A program made the position numbers and the translations under genes. The notes below the pieces were generated by a model that made no database searches, was not told the DNA's origin, and worked only from the letters and a program-made list of their open reading frames with translations. DNA of 64,000 bases from Dipteris shenzhenensis. Lineage: Eukaryota > Polypodiophyta > Polypodiopsida > Gleicheniales. Every line of letters starts with the position of its first letter. The stretch's first letter is position 1. Location: assembly GCA_047967505.1 (NCBI GenBank), contig CM106540.1. One strand, given 5' to 3'. Below are positions 22,151-33,001 of this stretch, piece after piece.

Positions 22151-23714
22151 TTTTGAACATTTGGGAGAAGCCCGCCCCTTGGACATAGGTCAACTCAATG
22201 AAGCGCAACTCTCTTTATGGCGTATTATTAGAGCCTTCATCATCTAGCAAGTATGAAAGTGTCGAAACATGGTGGTCTTCAACAAAGTACCCTTGCATGT
22301 TGATTTGTTATGGGAAGTCAAAGTGACTAATGCAGGTCCTAGGTTATTATAGCCAGCTGTTCGAAGTGTTTGCTATGTCCTATCCTACTCTAAAGACTAA
22401 ATTTTAGGGTGGAGCTCTTCAAGGAGTTTTCAAGCTGTAGTTTTTCAAGAAAAAGTTATTTATTTCTCCCTTTTTTTAAAAAACTCGAGTTGATGCACAA
22501 CTGGTGAGACATGGCTAAAAACTCGCATGAACTAAACAGCGAATTTCCTTTGTATACCATTAGAGGAGTTGTACTAGAGCTTTATCTTAGCTTCAAAGTT
22601 CGTACTTGGCCATTGTTTATTGGCTCAGTTAGACTAGCCTGTCAGTTGGAGGAACATTGAAAGCACTAGGACCTAGAGGCAGAGATAGATCGCAAGCTAA
22701 GATTGGGTAAACTTGGAAATGGTGCTCTAGTATGGAAATGTGCACCTTCAAAAATCGTGGTGCGATTTCTAGCACCAAAGGCGCATTGGAGTCTAAAGGA
22801 GTAGTGTGTGCACTGGCCCTATTACAAAAGTCATCCCCGCCCCCGGTTCCATCTTTATGGCAAGGTGGTCGGTTGGAAGAGAATCCCAATTCGATCCCAT
22901 GGGATAGGATAAGTGAGAGGCTTCATGCAATCTAATCCTTGGGATCGGATTTCCATCACAGATTTGCAAGATGCTTCATGGAAATCCAATTCTAGGTCCA
23001 CTTCCTGTAATCAAATTTTAGAACCTTGGGATCGGATATGCTTTAAGGCTCTGGCGAGTCCGATCCCAAGGATCGGGTTTGCTTGATGCTTTGAAAAAAA
23101 CATTCCTTCTATTCGGATTTGTATTGATATTTCGATCTCGGGGATTGAATTTGTCTGTATTTTAGGATAATTTTAGATTTTTCATTTTTTCCTATTGAAT
23201 TTTCATCTATTTCCCGCATGTTTAAAATATTCTTGTGTGAAATTTCATTTTCGCTTGCTAGGAAAAGACATTCTGTTATGTTTTTGTTGTTAAGTTTACG
23301 TTTTAGACTGGATTTTTTATTCTTGTACTTAAGAAGGGGAGTGCTTATGAGAGTGATCCTCTTGAGCCATCCCATGAACCCACCCCTAAGCCATCTAAGA
23401 AGAGCAAGGCCCCATCAAAGATAACTAAGAAACCTTTTGTATCTAGTGGACAACAAACGGTTTCATTACCCCTCTATTGTCTTCTGAAAGGCTCTTAGAT
23501 GTAGAATAGTTCCCAATTGAGGGACCCCAAGCTCCTCCTACCCACTAATACCCTAATAATAAGTGGTACCTAGAGTATGTAGAGAAGAATTTTTTGTTTT
23601 ATTTGGCGATGCAGATCCATTTTAATAGTTGAGGAGAGGAACTGCAAGTGTTTTAGCATAGTGAGAACTATGACATACAATCAAAGTGATGCTTCCTCTG
23701 TAACTATTTGTGCA
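22151..23714. other. No gene recognised; short GATCGGATT-type repeats
   Basis: At 22860-23090 the words CTTGGGATCGGATT, TGGGATCGGATATGCTT and CCAAGGATCGGGTTTGCTT recur with variable spacing, suggesting a degenerate short repeat. No coding region is supported. Confidence 0.35.
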
Positions 23715-24335
23715 TCCAAGTCAGATTCTCCTGAAAAGAAGATCAGTATTATAGAGGTTAATTGTGATTTTGATAGGATTAAGCCTGCAAACCTTAAGGT
23801 AGAGATATAGGAGCTCATTAGGACCAATTCAAATTTGTTACCAAAGCTTGTACCCTACTTATACACACAGGATGCCTCCATGGAATCAAAAGTTTAAAAA
23901 TCTCCTGAGGTTGAAAAAAAGAGCAGCAAACATGATAGTGGAGATGACTCAAACAAGGGTATAGTAGAGGCAAGCATGGAAGGCTCAAAGAAAAAACTAA
24001 GTAGATGCCTCAAACATAGAAGTTGGCTCCTCCCCTTCTTCAAATCACCATGAGAGTGTGGATGTTGATGCTCTAGGTACTTTCTTAACCTTTAGGATGG
24101 TGAGCACTCATTAAAACACTTTGAGAGAATGGATTCAAATCACTTGCCAAAGCTTGTGGATGTTAAAACATTTCAGCTACAAGTTAAAAAACTTCATAGG
24201 CCTCCTGTTGATCTAACTACTAGGAGGAGACCTCTAGAAGTAAGGGAAGCCATGTCACTTGTATGTTCCAATTTGAGGGCTAGGACAAAAAACAATCCCT
24301 TTGCAAATGTGGTCCCATTTTTTATTTATGGTTGA
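23715..24335 (+). pseudogene. Unrecognised decayed coding region
   Basis: On the plus strand a coding-like frame reads SDSPEKKISIIEVNCDFDRI from about 23717, then two in-frame stops within about 95 codons (in ...KVEI*ELIRT and ...MESKV*KSPE), then KKSSKHDSGDDSNKG. A further block at 24129-24335 reads MDSNHLPKLVDVKTFQLQVK. Lys/Ser-rich character and scattered stops suggest an old mobile-element protein such as a gag, but no zinc knuckle or capsid motif is visible. No function can be assigned. Confidence 0.25.
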
Positions 24336-26171
24336 TCCTATCGTTTACCACAATAAGGGCAAATTTAATATTGCAAAGACTAACTCCTTTTTTTTTTTGG
24401 AGGATGTCATAGTGCAGAGACAATAAGGCAGTTATGACCAAAGTATGCTAATTCTATGCATTTCAAGTAGTTGGGTGTAAGATTTATGTAGGCCTCACCT
24501 AAAATCATAATAATGGCAACAATTACTAGCATGCAATGTCCTTTACTCAAAGTATTACATTTTTCCATAGTGAATATTTGAACTTTATGAGGAATAATGA
24601 TAAAGCTACATTGACATCTAGGATCCAGTGTTGTAGAGAGACTCGTTTGGTTTTTATAAAACTAAGAGCTCAATTATCTTAAGGAGGTATGAAACTAAGA
24701 GCTCAAATGTCTTAAGGAGGTATGATCAATTTTTCCAGTTTGCATTTAGATCAAGACCAATGTGCAATTTTAGAAGGATACTTTTTCAATGTGGAAAAGA
24801 GGTGAAGTACAACTCAAGGCAAAGGATAATACAAACATCATTTTGAAAGGGAAAAGAAAAAATTCAGATTTTTCTTTGAAGAGCCCATCAGATGAGATAA
24901 AGATCACTTGTTGGAGATCTATGCAAGGGCTTAAGGATGAAAACATCATATTCTCTACCTTGTCTCAGGTTAAAGCAAGAGAACTAAGCTTGGAAGGGAT
25001 TCTCAATTTTTTGAAGAGTAAGCTCTTGTTCCCATTTCAATAAATTGCTTTATATTTGTGTATGTTTTGATTCATTATACAAGATGTACAAAATAATTCT
25101 ATGTGTTCTTTTTTGTTCGACCATAAATCATATATGGGAATGGAGGGGGAAAATGATGGTTAGACTCAGTGTATAGACATGGGATCATATTGTTGAAGAG
25201 TATCCCATTTCTAGTGCATATGAGTCTTTGGACCCATATTTCATAGCATTCAATAAAATTGTAACTATATTATCAAACATTATGTTTGAGAATCTTATAT
25301 ACTTAAATGAAACATTTTCTAGCTTTTGTTTTGTTCTCCATACAAAAAATAAGAACAAAATCTACCACCCTAGAGTTCCCCTATCCTAGAAATTTCACTC
25401 ATATTGAGAGTGCTATACAAGACAAGGAGAGGAGAGAGGGGCTACAGATTGCACAGAGTGATGATCAAATGAAGAGATTTAGCCCTCTCTCTAATCCTCT
25501 TATGGTGAAGAGATCTTTTATTATGATTTGAGGGATTTCCCTGCCCATATCCCCAAGGAAGATTATAAGTTAGCTGATATTCATTAAGGATGTAAGGTAC
25601 TTCTGTGATGAGAGCATTGGTTGAACACAGCCATGCATAAGAGAGCATGATTTGGTAAGTTAATAGTAGCTCTTTCTATCATCTTAAATATATGCTAGAT
25701 GGTGACATTTTTAGATATATTCTAATCATTAAAATTTTATTATTTTGGTACAAGGCAAAGATAAATATTAAATATGTCCATGGCATCAAATTTATTTTTT
25801 CTTTTGAGATGATGCAAGGTGAGGACAAGGACATACATATGTCATGACAATTACATATTTCAGCTCCCCAAAAAAGAAGACTATAAGGGCTTGGGAAGTA
25901 GCAAGGAAGATGGATCAGAGAAAAAGAATGAAATGCAAGTTAGATGAAGAAGAGTGTTTTGAAATAGCTAGAGTACAATCACATAAACTATTCTGATGTT
26001 TGTACAAATGAAATTAGCATCCTCTTCAAAGAAGATGGGTTCTAAGGTAATAGAGTAAGTGCTATGTGACCCATGCATCAGGGTATACAGGGGTGCAAAA
26101 TGCAAGAGCAACACTTCTTCTAGCTCTAAAAGAATCACTACAAATCCTAAAGAATCCCAAATCTAGCAATG
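24336..26171. other. No gene recognised; one 33-bp tandem duplication
   Basis: A 33-bp unit beginning AAACTAAGAGCTCAA occurs at 24659-24691 and again at 24692-24724 with two mismatches. Frames at 24789-25043 and 25307-25531 are short and lack motifs. Confidence 0.4.
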
Positions 26172-26176
26172 AACTT
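26172..26176. other. Target-site duplication AACTT, left copy
   Basis: AACTT immediately precedes the LTR start TGTTGGGTGG and is repeated at 30590-30594 after the other LTR. Confidence 0.93.
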
Positions 26177-26441
26177 TGTTGGGTGGAGTGAACAACGGAA
26201 GCAACAGGAGACGGAGGCAAGAAGCAAAACGTGCTGCTGAAGTTGTATTACGGAAGTTATAAAGAATACAAAAGATACACCTAATATAATAAAACCCTAA
26301 CTGGGTGTCATACATGTACTAGGTGTCCCAACTGGAACTAGTACTAAGTGTACCATAGGTCCTAACTGATAATATCTAGGCCTACAAGGCACATACCAAG
26401 GAATGAGTGACACCTATGGATAGCCCATAGAGTGGCCTACA
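26177..26441 (-). repeat. 3' LTR of the copia element (in element orientation)
   Basis: 265 bp, starting TGTTGGGTGG and ending GGCCTACA on the plus strand. It matches 30325-30589 except for five substitutions seen by eye. Confidence 0.97.
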
Positions 26442-26450
26442 AACCCCCCT
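26442..26450 (-). other. Polypurine tract
   Basis: On the minus strand AGGGGGGTT directly adjoins the LTR, the standard plus-strand primer position. Confidence 0.85.
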
Positions 26451-26629
26451 CGACGGTATGGGCTGAAGTATCCTGGAAACATCTCAAGATACCTGAAAGA
26501 CTAGGTCATGGTTGCACAAATTCATCCAATGTGGATATAGCAACCTATGACTATACAGAGAAGGCAGATCACGTAACAAAAGGGACCAAGTGTAAAGCTT
26601 GTCGAAAAGCTTCAAACTTAGGCCACAGA

Positions 26630-27265
26630 AGAGCCTTAGTGAATAGAGCTGTTTAACCAATCAGAAGATCTGCAAGTAATTTCTGTAGCCAAACACACTC
26701 TACTGTAGCTGTGAAAGCTGCATTGTACTCAGCTTCACAACTAGATGTGGCAACTGTAGCCTACTTCTTGCTAAACCATGAGATGCATGAAGAACCAAGC
26801 ACAAAACAATTGCCACTGTGGGATCTGCGTGTATCCTGGCAACCAGCCCAATCAGTATCAGTGAACCCGTGCAGGATAAGTGAAGTATCAGCCCTGTAGA
26901 GAAGGCCCAAGTATTGCGTGCCTTTGATGTACCTGAAGACACGTTTCACTGCATGCCAATGGTGATGAGTGGGACTGTGCATGGATCTGCTCAACTGAGA
27001 AACCACATACTGTAAGTCTGGTCGAGTATGACATAGATAAAGCAAACAACCAACTACCTACTGATAGGAGGTAGCATCACATGGACCACTGCCATCTTCA
27101 GCAGAGAAATGAAAACCAGTCTCTAATGGGGTGGAGACAGGTTTACAATCTTCCATCTGAAATCTATGTAGAAGCTGCCCAATGTACTTCGATTGTGACA
27201 TCACAATTCCCCCCTCAGATCAAGCAAATTGAATGCCCAAATAGTATTGCAACTGGCCAAGATTA
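26630..27265 (-). pseudogene. Copia RNase H region, internally deleted
   Basis: Read on the minus strand after a frame change from RT, the copy shows KYIGQLLHRFQMEDCKPV, then LLYLCHTRPDLQYVVSQLSR, FRYIKGTQYLGLLY, FTDTDWAGCQDTRRS and ATVATSSCEAEYNAA (26761-27045 is the longest open part). These are the usual copia connection and RNase H motifs. The last part is odd: WLQKLLADLL is followed within a few codons by LFTKALLWPKFEAF, so the catalytic DSQSAI...KHIDVKYHF stretch is missing, as if deleted between two ADL-like coding repeats. A stop and at least one frameshift also occur. Non-functional. Confidence 0.85.
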
Positions 27266-27266
27266 G

Positions 27267-28541
27267 TCATTGAAAAAGACTGCTGTAATTCCTACTTGAA
27301 ATCTGCAATTTTCTCAGGATGTGGCCACTGAGAATCATATCATCCACATAGAGGATCAAAATCAACAAATCTTCCCCCCTCTTGCGGATATATAAAGTAA
27401 CTTCTGTAGGACTATTCTGAAAGCCAAGGCTGAGCAAATGAGTGTGTATCCTATCATACCAAGCCCTAGGTGCCTGCTTCAATCCATATAAGGCTTTCTT
27501 AAGCCGACATACCTTGCGTTCAGACCCTTCAACCTCAAAGCCTGGAGGTTGAGCAACATAGACTTCCTCTGCCAAAAGACCATTGAGAAATGTTTTTATA
27601 TCCAACTGATGCACCTCCCAATTATTATGGGCAGCCAGGGCAATAACACATCTAATGGTGGTGATGCGTGAAGTAGGAGCAAAGGTCTCTTCATAATCAA
27701 TGCCCTCTCTTTGAGCATAGCCTTTGGCCACAAGACGGCGGGCTTTGTACCTGTCAACTGAACCATCAGCTTTTCTTTTTACCTTGTATACCCACTTAGT
27801 CCCTACTGCATGTTTGCCTGCAGGCAAGTCACATAACTCCCATGTTTTGTTTGCATGAATGGAGTGTAATTCATCCTGCATGGCTTTCATCCACAATTCA
27901 TTTGAGAAAGCATCTTTGTGACAAACAGGCTCCTCATCAAATGTGATAGCAATCAATGCATGAGCAACCGAGTTTGCCAAATCTCTTTTGGCTACAGCTC
28001 TCGTACGTGCCTGCAAAGGAGCATCAAGTTTGTTGTCCTTCAGAGTTTCAAAGAGCCAACGAGGAGCTCTTTTAGGCTGTCTAATATCAGCCAATTCTTG
28101 CTCTACTGCCTCTTCCACAATGTCCTCAGAAGCACATGGCATCTGTGTCAAAACATGTGGCTGTCCGGATTGTGTAGTAGGCTGTAAATGAGCATTAGGT
28201 GGAGGAGCATAACCCTGTGGTGCATCATCTGAGTCATCAGATCCAAGCAATGGCACAAGAATATTAAAAATATCTAAGACACCAAGTGTAGACTGCACTT
28301 TGCAGTCCCGCAAGGGCATGGAAGATATCTCATCAAAGATGACATCTCTACTGACAATTACCCTCCTGGTGGAAGGCTCATAAAGTCTATAACCCTTACT
28401 CTCTGCACTGTATCCCAAAAATATACATTTTATAGCCTTATCATCCAGCTTTGTCTGCCTCTGTGAAGGCACATGTGCATAGGCCAAACACCCAAAAGTA
28501 CACGTGAGAAATGGTTGGCTTGTGTCCTTTCCAAGCCTCAT
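27267..28541 (-). pseudogene. Copia reverse transcriptase, largely open
   Basis: A 424-codon minus-strand frame. The start region (LTCTFGCLAYAHVPSQRQ, FLGYSAESKGYRLYEP) is the integrase C-terminal GKGY-like segment. RT follows with WELCDLPAGKHAVGTKWVYK, YKARRLVAKGYAQREGIDYE, ETFAPTSRITTIR, HQLDIKTFLNG, PPGFEVEGSERKVCRLKK, ALYGLKQAPRAWYDRI and the active site YVDDM near 27340. The D-x-K-T-x-F-L-N-G motif reads LDIKTFLNG, lacking the usual Ala before Phe. The frame stops at 27267 just after the active site. It is joined to integrase by a frameshift near 28500. Both catalytic Asp residues are present, so the lesion is mainly in frame continuity. Confidence 0.93.
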
Positions 28542-29203
28542 AGGGTGTGAATGTTTTCAATGCTTTGGTGGGGCTCCTGTTGAGCACATAATTGGCACAT
28601 ATGACTGCATCCAGCCAAAACATATTGGGCAAATTCTTGCCCTTAAGCATACACCTGGCCATTTCCATAACTGTCCTATTCTTTCTCTCAGCAACTCCAT
28701 TCTGTTGAGGAGTGTAAGGCACTGTACACTCATGATGAATACCACAGGATTTCATGTAAGCATTAAATTCCTCTGACATATATTCACCACCTCTGTCTGA
28801 TCTCAAGTGTGCAATCTTCAAGCCTGAATCATTTTCAACCAAGGCAATGAAATGCTTGAAGCAGGTAAGCACCTCTGACTTGGACTTCAATGCAAAGATC
28901 CAAGTATACCTGGTAAAGTCATCAATGAATGTCACAAAATAATAGAAACCTCCAATGGAAGCAACCCGCATAGGACCACACACATCACTGTGAATCAAGA
29001 ATAGCTTGCATGATGCCCCAACTCTACCATCCTTAGGTATGACAAAGCGGTGCATCTTGCCAAGCAAGCAAGCTTCACAGACATGCTTATGAGGAATCTG
29101 CAGCTATGGCATATCTTCAACCATTTTTGGTAACTTTACCATAGCATTAAAGTTAAGATGCCCAAACCTCTCATGCCACAAATAAGTATCAGGCAAAAGT
29201 TAA
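28441..29203 (-). pseudogene. Copia GAG-pre-integrase and integrase core
   Basis: On the minus strand the frame starts after the deletion junction with YLWHERFGHLNFNAMV (GAG-pre-integrase, zinc-binding His pair), then a TAG at 29104-29106 after VEDMP, then VCEACLLGKMHR (the C-x2-C pair). The integrase core follows with HSDVCGPM (first Asp), FVTFIDDFTRYTWIF, HLRSDRGGEYMSEEF (second Asp) and PYTPQQNGVAERKNRTV (Glu), so all DDE residues are intact over 208 open codons to 28441. A frameshift near 28500 separates it from RT. The expected product would join cDNA to host DNA; the TAG and frameshift prevent a full polyprotein. Confidence 0.95.
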
Positions 29204-29264
29204 CCCCATCGAGTTTATCATCAGCACCGAAGACCCCAAAGAAATCATCTTTGCCACCAGCCAT
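29190..29264 (-). pseudogene. Copia gag remnant: start codon plus about 20 codons
   Basis: ATG at 29264 (minus) opens MAGGKDDFFGVF then DDKLDGVNF, which matches the kLdG.Nf..W start of copia gag proteins. Instead of the expected LW-containing continuation, the sequence jumps near 29192-29204 to the GAG-pre-integrase segment in another frame. About 1.5 kb of gag (capsid, zinc knuckle) and protease is gone, judging from family lengths. Confidence 0.8.
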
Positions 29265-30310
29265 TATGCAATCAAATGCACAAGAATGACAAAAACAAAG
29301 AGCAAGAGCCTCAAGCTCTCAACTGCAAGTATCAGTGACTGAATGCGTAAGCGTCAAGGCTTTTCAAAGCATAACCTCAACTGAGCAAGATCACTGCCAA
29401 AGTGTACTACTGTCCACTATCAAATGGTACCTGAAAAGCCAAATCCAGAGGCACAAGGGCCTTGCCAACTGTGCAACAGAAAGAACAGAAGCTTACCAGA
29501 TGAATCTGTGAAAGAAAGGCAACAAATGTCCACCAAAGAATGACCAAATATCAACCTAGAAGCTGAGAAAAGTCGATGACAAGCACCAGCCTGTATGTAG
29601 CAGACAAAAATGACTAGAAATCAGCAAATGCTGACTGAATATCACTCCAGATGCCACCAAAATCAGTTCGCCCAGCAAAAGAGGGGATTCTGGTGCAAGA
29701 TCTAAGTGTCAAGGGCACAATGTCAAGTAGAAATGACCAAAAAACAGCAAAATACAATTGCTGTAGTAGTAAATCTCTGATTTGAAAGTGTATCCCAGCT
29801 CCAGGAAGCAAATCAATCACTCAGAAAGTGACAATGGTGCTGTCCAAGTTGAAAAATAGCAGGAAAATGCCTGAAATGCAGTCGCCCCAGCTAGGAATGC
29901 AACCAGATCCAGTCGCCCAGCTGAAAACCACCAGGAATAGGTGTCGCCCAGCTAAATGGTGTCTAGTAGGAGAGGCGACCAGCAAAAAACACAATAGATC
30001 TAGTGCAGATCTGAAGTTGCCCTGCTGAAAAACACTCAGAAAGAGTGTCAACCAGCAAATGGGAGTCCGGGAATGCAGTTGTCAAGCTCCAAGAGAGAGA
30101 ATCGATGCAGTTTCCAGCCAATTCAGCCTATAGAAGCAGTCGAAAGAAGTAATCTAGAGAAACTTTTCATGACAGAAACCTTCGGGACGGAAGCAGGAAG
30201 CCAGAAAGAGAGGCGACTTGCTGAAAATCTATCTAAAAAGAAGGTAGGTAGCAAAAGTGAGATCCAGACGAAGTTTTTACGCGGGGGAAGGCTGGAAACC
30301 AAGGCAAAGC
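29265..30310 (-). other. Copia 5' leader (about 1 kb, non-coding)
   Basis: Between PBS and gag start. It carries degenerate repeats, GTCGCCCAGCT/GTCGCCCCAGCT words near 29880-29960 and AAATGACCAAA-type words near 29545 and 29735. Frames such as 30073-30318 have no motif. A long leader could hold the packaging signal, which would explain why it was retained. Confidence 0.6.
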
Positions 30311-30323
30311 TACTCTAATACCA
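30311..30323 (-). other. Primer-binding site, initiator Met-tRNA type
   Basis: Minus strand TGGTATTAGAG, one base away from the 5' LTR, differs by one base from the TGGTATCAGAG that pairs with plant initiator tRNA-Met. Confidence 0.9.
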
Positions 30324-30324
30324 C

Positions 30325-30589
30325 TGTTGGGTGGAGTGAACAACGGAAGCAACAGGAGACGGAGGCAAGAAGCAAAGCGTGCTACTGAAGTTGTATTACC
30401 GAAGTTATAAAGAATACAAAAGATACACCTAATATAATGAAACCCTAACTGGGTGTCATACATGTACTAGGTGTCCCAACTGGAACTAGTACTAAGTGTA
30501 CCATAGGTCCTAACTGATAATATCTAGGCCTACAAGGCACATACCAAGGAATGAGTGATACCTATGGATAGCCCATAGAGTGGCCTACA
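30325..30589 (-). repeat. 5' LTR of the copia element (in element orientation)
   Basis: 265 bp, TGTTGGGTGG...GGCCTACA on the plus strand, partner of 26177-26441. The transcription promoter of the element should lie here. Confidence 0.97.
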
Positions 30590-30594
30590 AACTT
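30590..30594. other. Target-site duplication AACTT, right copy
   Basis: AACTT directly after the LTR, identical to 26172-26176. Confidence 0.93.
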
Positions 30595-30999
30595 TTTGTC
30601 AAAAGAAGCACTCTCACTTGCTTGTTGAATGCATAGTTGTCAATAGACAACGAAACATGCATTGGCCAGGTCTCTAGACTTTTAGATATACATATAAGAA
30701 ATTTTCAGCATGTCCAAGATATCTTGTCATGCAATGAAGTCAGAGAGAAGCTTCCATGGGATTTATGCAAACTCAGGTTCCAAGGAGCATTTTTGATGGG
30801 GAAATGAAGGAACTTATCATCAATTTATGAACATAGAACATAGTGTGTCTCCAAAACAAAAAAAGATATACGTCGGCAACGTGTTGTGGTTGAAAGAAAT
30901 TTATTGATCATCCAACTCATTATCTTGAGGATATGTGGGCAAGTAATTCATCTCAATACAATGCTAATATTTGCAAAGTATTGCACTTGTAGAATTTCT
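30595..30999. other. No gene recognised
   Basis: AT-rich flank of the copia insertion, with no motif or long frame. It continues the sequence interrupted at 26176. Confidence 0.5.
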
Positions 31000-32132
31000 C
31001 ATGTGCTTGTATGTGCTTTCTATTCTGCTTTCAATCAATCCTCATGGACTTACATGTGCTTTCTTTTTTTTCAAAAATGAAGGTCTATATTTATATTATA
31101 TCAAAACGTATAGAAATTACATCAATATATCTCTTCCACTTGCTTTCTATTATGCTTCCAAAAAGTATTATGTGCTATCACTCCTCATGTGCTAATGTGT
31201 GCTTTATGTTTTGCTTTCAAATAGCCTTCTACACTTATGTGTGCTTTCCATTGTGCTTTCATAAAAATCCTCATGTGCTTATAGTGCTTTTAAATAGTCG
31301 TCTATGCTTATATGTGCTTTCCATCATGCTTTCAAAAAATCCTAATGTGCTTATACGTGCTTTTAAATAGTCTTCTATACTTATGTATGCATTCCATATG
31401 CTTTCAAAATGTTATCATGTGCTTTTATTTTCTTTTATGTGCTCTGATGTGCTCTCTACTCTGCTTTCCATTGTGCTTCTATGTGCTTTCTATTGTGGTT
31501 TTATATGCTTGTATGTTTTGCATTTATGAGCTTCAATGTGCTCTCTCTAGCTTTTTTAAAGAGTCCTCTTGTGCTTTATGTGTTTCTATTGTGCTTTTAT
31601 GTGACTCTATGTGCTTTTATGTGCTTTTTTATGCTTTCTATTGTGCTTCAATGTGCTTTCTAATTTGCTTTCATGTCCTTGAACATGCTTCTATGTGCTT
31701 TGTACTGTGTGTCTATGTGTTTTTGTAGTCCTTATGTGCTTTCTATTGTGCTTTTAATGGATTTATATTTATCCTTTATGTGCTTTCTATGTACTTCTAT
31801 GTGCTTTAATGTGCTTCTATGTACTTTCTATTTGTTTTTAATGTGCTCTCTTTAGAGCTTTTAATCAGTCCTCGTGTACTTCTATGTGCTTTCTATTGTA
31901 CTTCTATGTGCTTTCTATTGTGCTTTTATGTGCTTTAATGTGCTTTTTATTGTGATTTTATGTGCTTTATATTGTGCTTCTATGTGCTTTATATTGTGCT
32001 TTTATATGTACTCCCTTTAGTGCTTTTAAGCAGTCCTGATGTGTTTTTATGTCTTTCTACTATGCTTTATGTGCTTGAATGTGATTTCTATTATGCTTTG
32101 TGTGCATTATATTTGTTGTAATGTGCTTATAT
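31000..32132 (+). repeat. TGTGCTTT-based minisatellite, about 1.1 kb
   Basis: Dozens of copies of TGTGCTTT/TGTGCTTC separated by short AT words, for example TATGTGCTTTCTATTGTGCT, give an irregular 10-22-bp period. Three frames stay open by accident and give Cys/Phe/Leu-rich peptides (MCFYVLF-like); these are not genes. Similarity between units rises toward 31880-32000. Confidence 0.95.
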
Positions 32133-32785
32133 ATGATTGGATCAATGTTTACTTGGGTGTAGCCAATTTTGATGAGTTTTAGGCCATTTTTGTATATAGG
32201 TATCTTGCCCAATCCATAACTTATGCATTGCTCAATGGAATTCGATAAACTTTATCTTCAAGTTGTAGTACACATTCCAATCTTGCACATGAGACCAAAA
32301 ATAAATGAAATAATATTTGGAGCAAGACCATTAAAGCATTACAAGTGCTATGTTGAAGGTGAAGCATGTATCCTAAAGAGTATAGCATATAACAACAATT
32401 AATTCAAAAATGTCAAAATTTTGTTTTGCATATACATGCATCCAAATAATCATTCAAAACAACATTATGTGACTTCTCCTCAACCCAGCTAACTAAATCT
32501 CAAGACATAGAACCACCTAAAAATCCAAGCACTGATCATCAACCCCATCCATAATAACCTAATGGGGTCTGTAATAAATGTAGCGCTAAGAAAAGAAGTG
32601 GAGTAATACTAGCATTGTCTCTTTGCCAACAGACCTTCCTAGTGCTCGTTACTGCGCACTCAAGCTGCAAGGGTAATGCGTCATGGCTCTGCGAGACCAC
32701 CTACCATACAGATCATTAAGTTTCAAGTCTTCAGGTGCGATTTTCTCCTCAATGTTGCAAGTGGACATGGAGCCAAAAAAACTAT
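32133..32785. other. No gene recognised
   Basis: AT-rich, no long frame with a motif. The minus frame 32649-32906 partly overlaps the dispersed repeat and looks incidental. Confidence 0.4.
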
Positions 32786-33001
32786 GGTATGTCAGAAGAC
32801 TCAAAGATAAGAATGTGTGTTGTTGTAAAACACACACATAGACTTTGACCTTGCACGACAAGCTTTGAATGACTTGAGATGTGATCATGTTGGAGCATTG
32901 CTCCATGGAGATAGATGTCCATGTCTTGCATATGAATGTGCAGTCTGCAGGCCACCCAGATCCTCATCATGTGTTGTGAGGGAGACCAAGCTTTGTAGCC
33001 T
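32786..33001 (-). repeat. Dispersed repeat, copy 2
   Basis: Reverse complement of 11308-11520. GGTATGTCAGAAGACTCAAA at the left end and CACATGATGAGGATC on the minus strand are shared. About 80 percent similar by eye. Confidence 0.8.

Larger units (their letters stand above)
26177..30589 (-). mobile_element. Ty1/copia LTR retrotransposon, internally deleted, with intact ends
   Basis: The element is 4413 bp on the minus strand. Both LTRs are 265 bp with TG...CA ends and differ by five substitutions by my count (about 1.9 percent). The target duplication AACTT lies at 26172-26176 and 30590-30594. The PBS TGGTATTAGAG adjoins the 5' LTR and the PPT AGGGGGG adjoins the 3' LTR. Internal order on the minus strand is a ~1 kb leader, 20-odd codons of gag, GAG-pre-integrase, integrase, RT, and part of RNase H, as in copia. 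Almost all gag and the protease are missing, so it cannot move on its own. Intact ends mean it could have been mobilised in trans. Confidence 0.97.

Noticed and set aside
22095-22170. A true tRNA gene
   Set aside because: Only the A and B box-like words are present; acceptor and anticodon stems do not pair.
31000-31860. Cys/Phe-rich plus-strand frames of 60-138 codons
   Set aside because: They only read the TGTGCTTT minisatellite; all three phases are open for the same reason.
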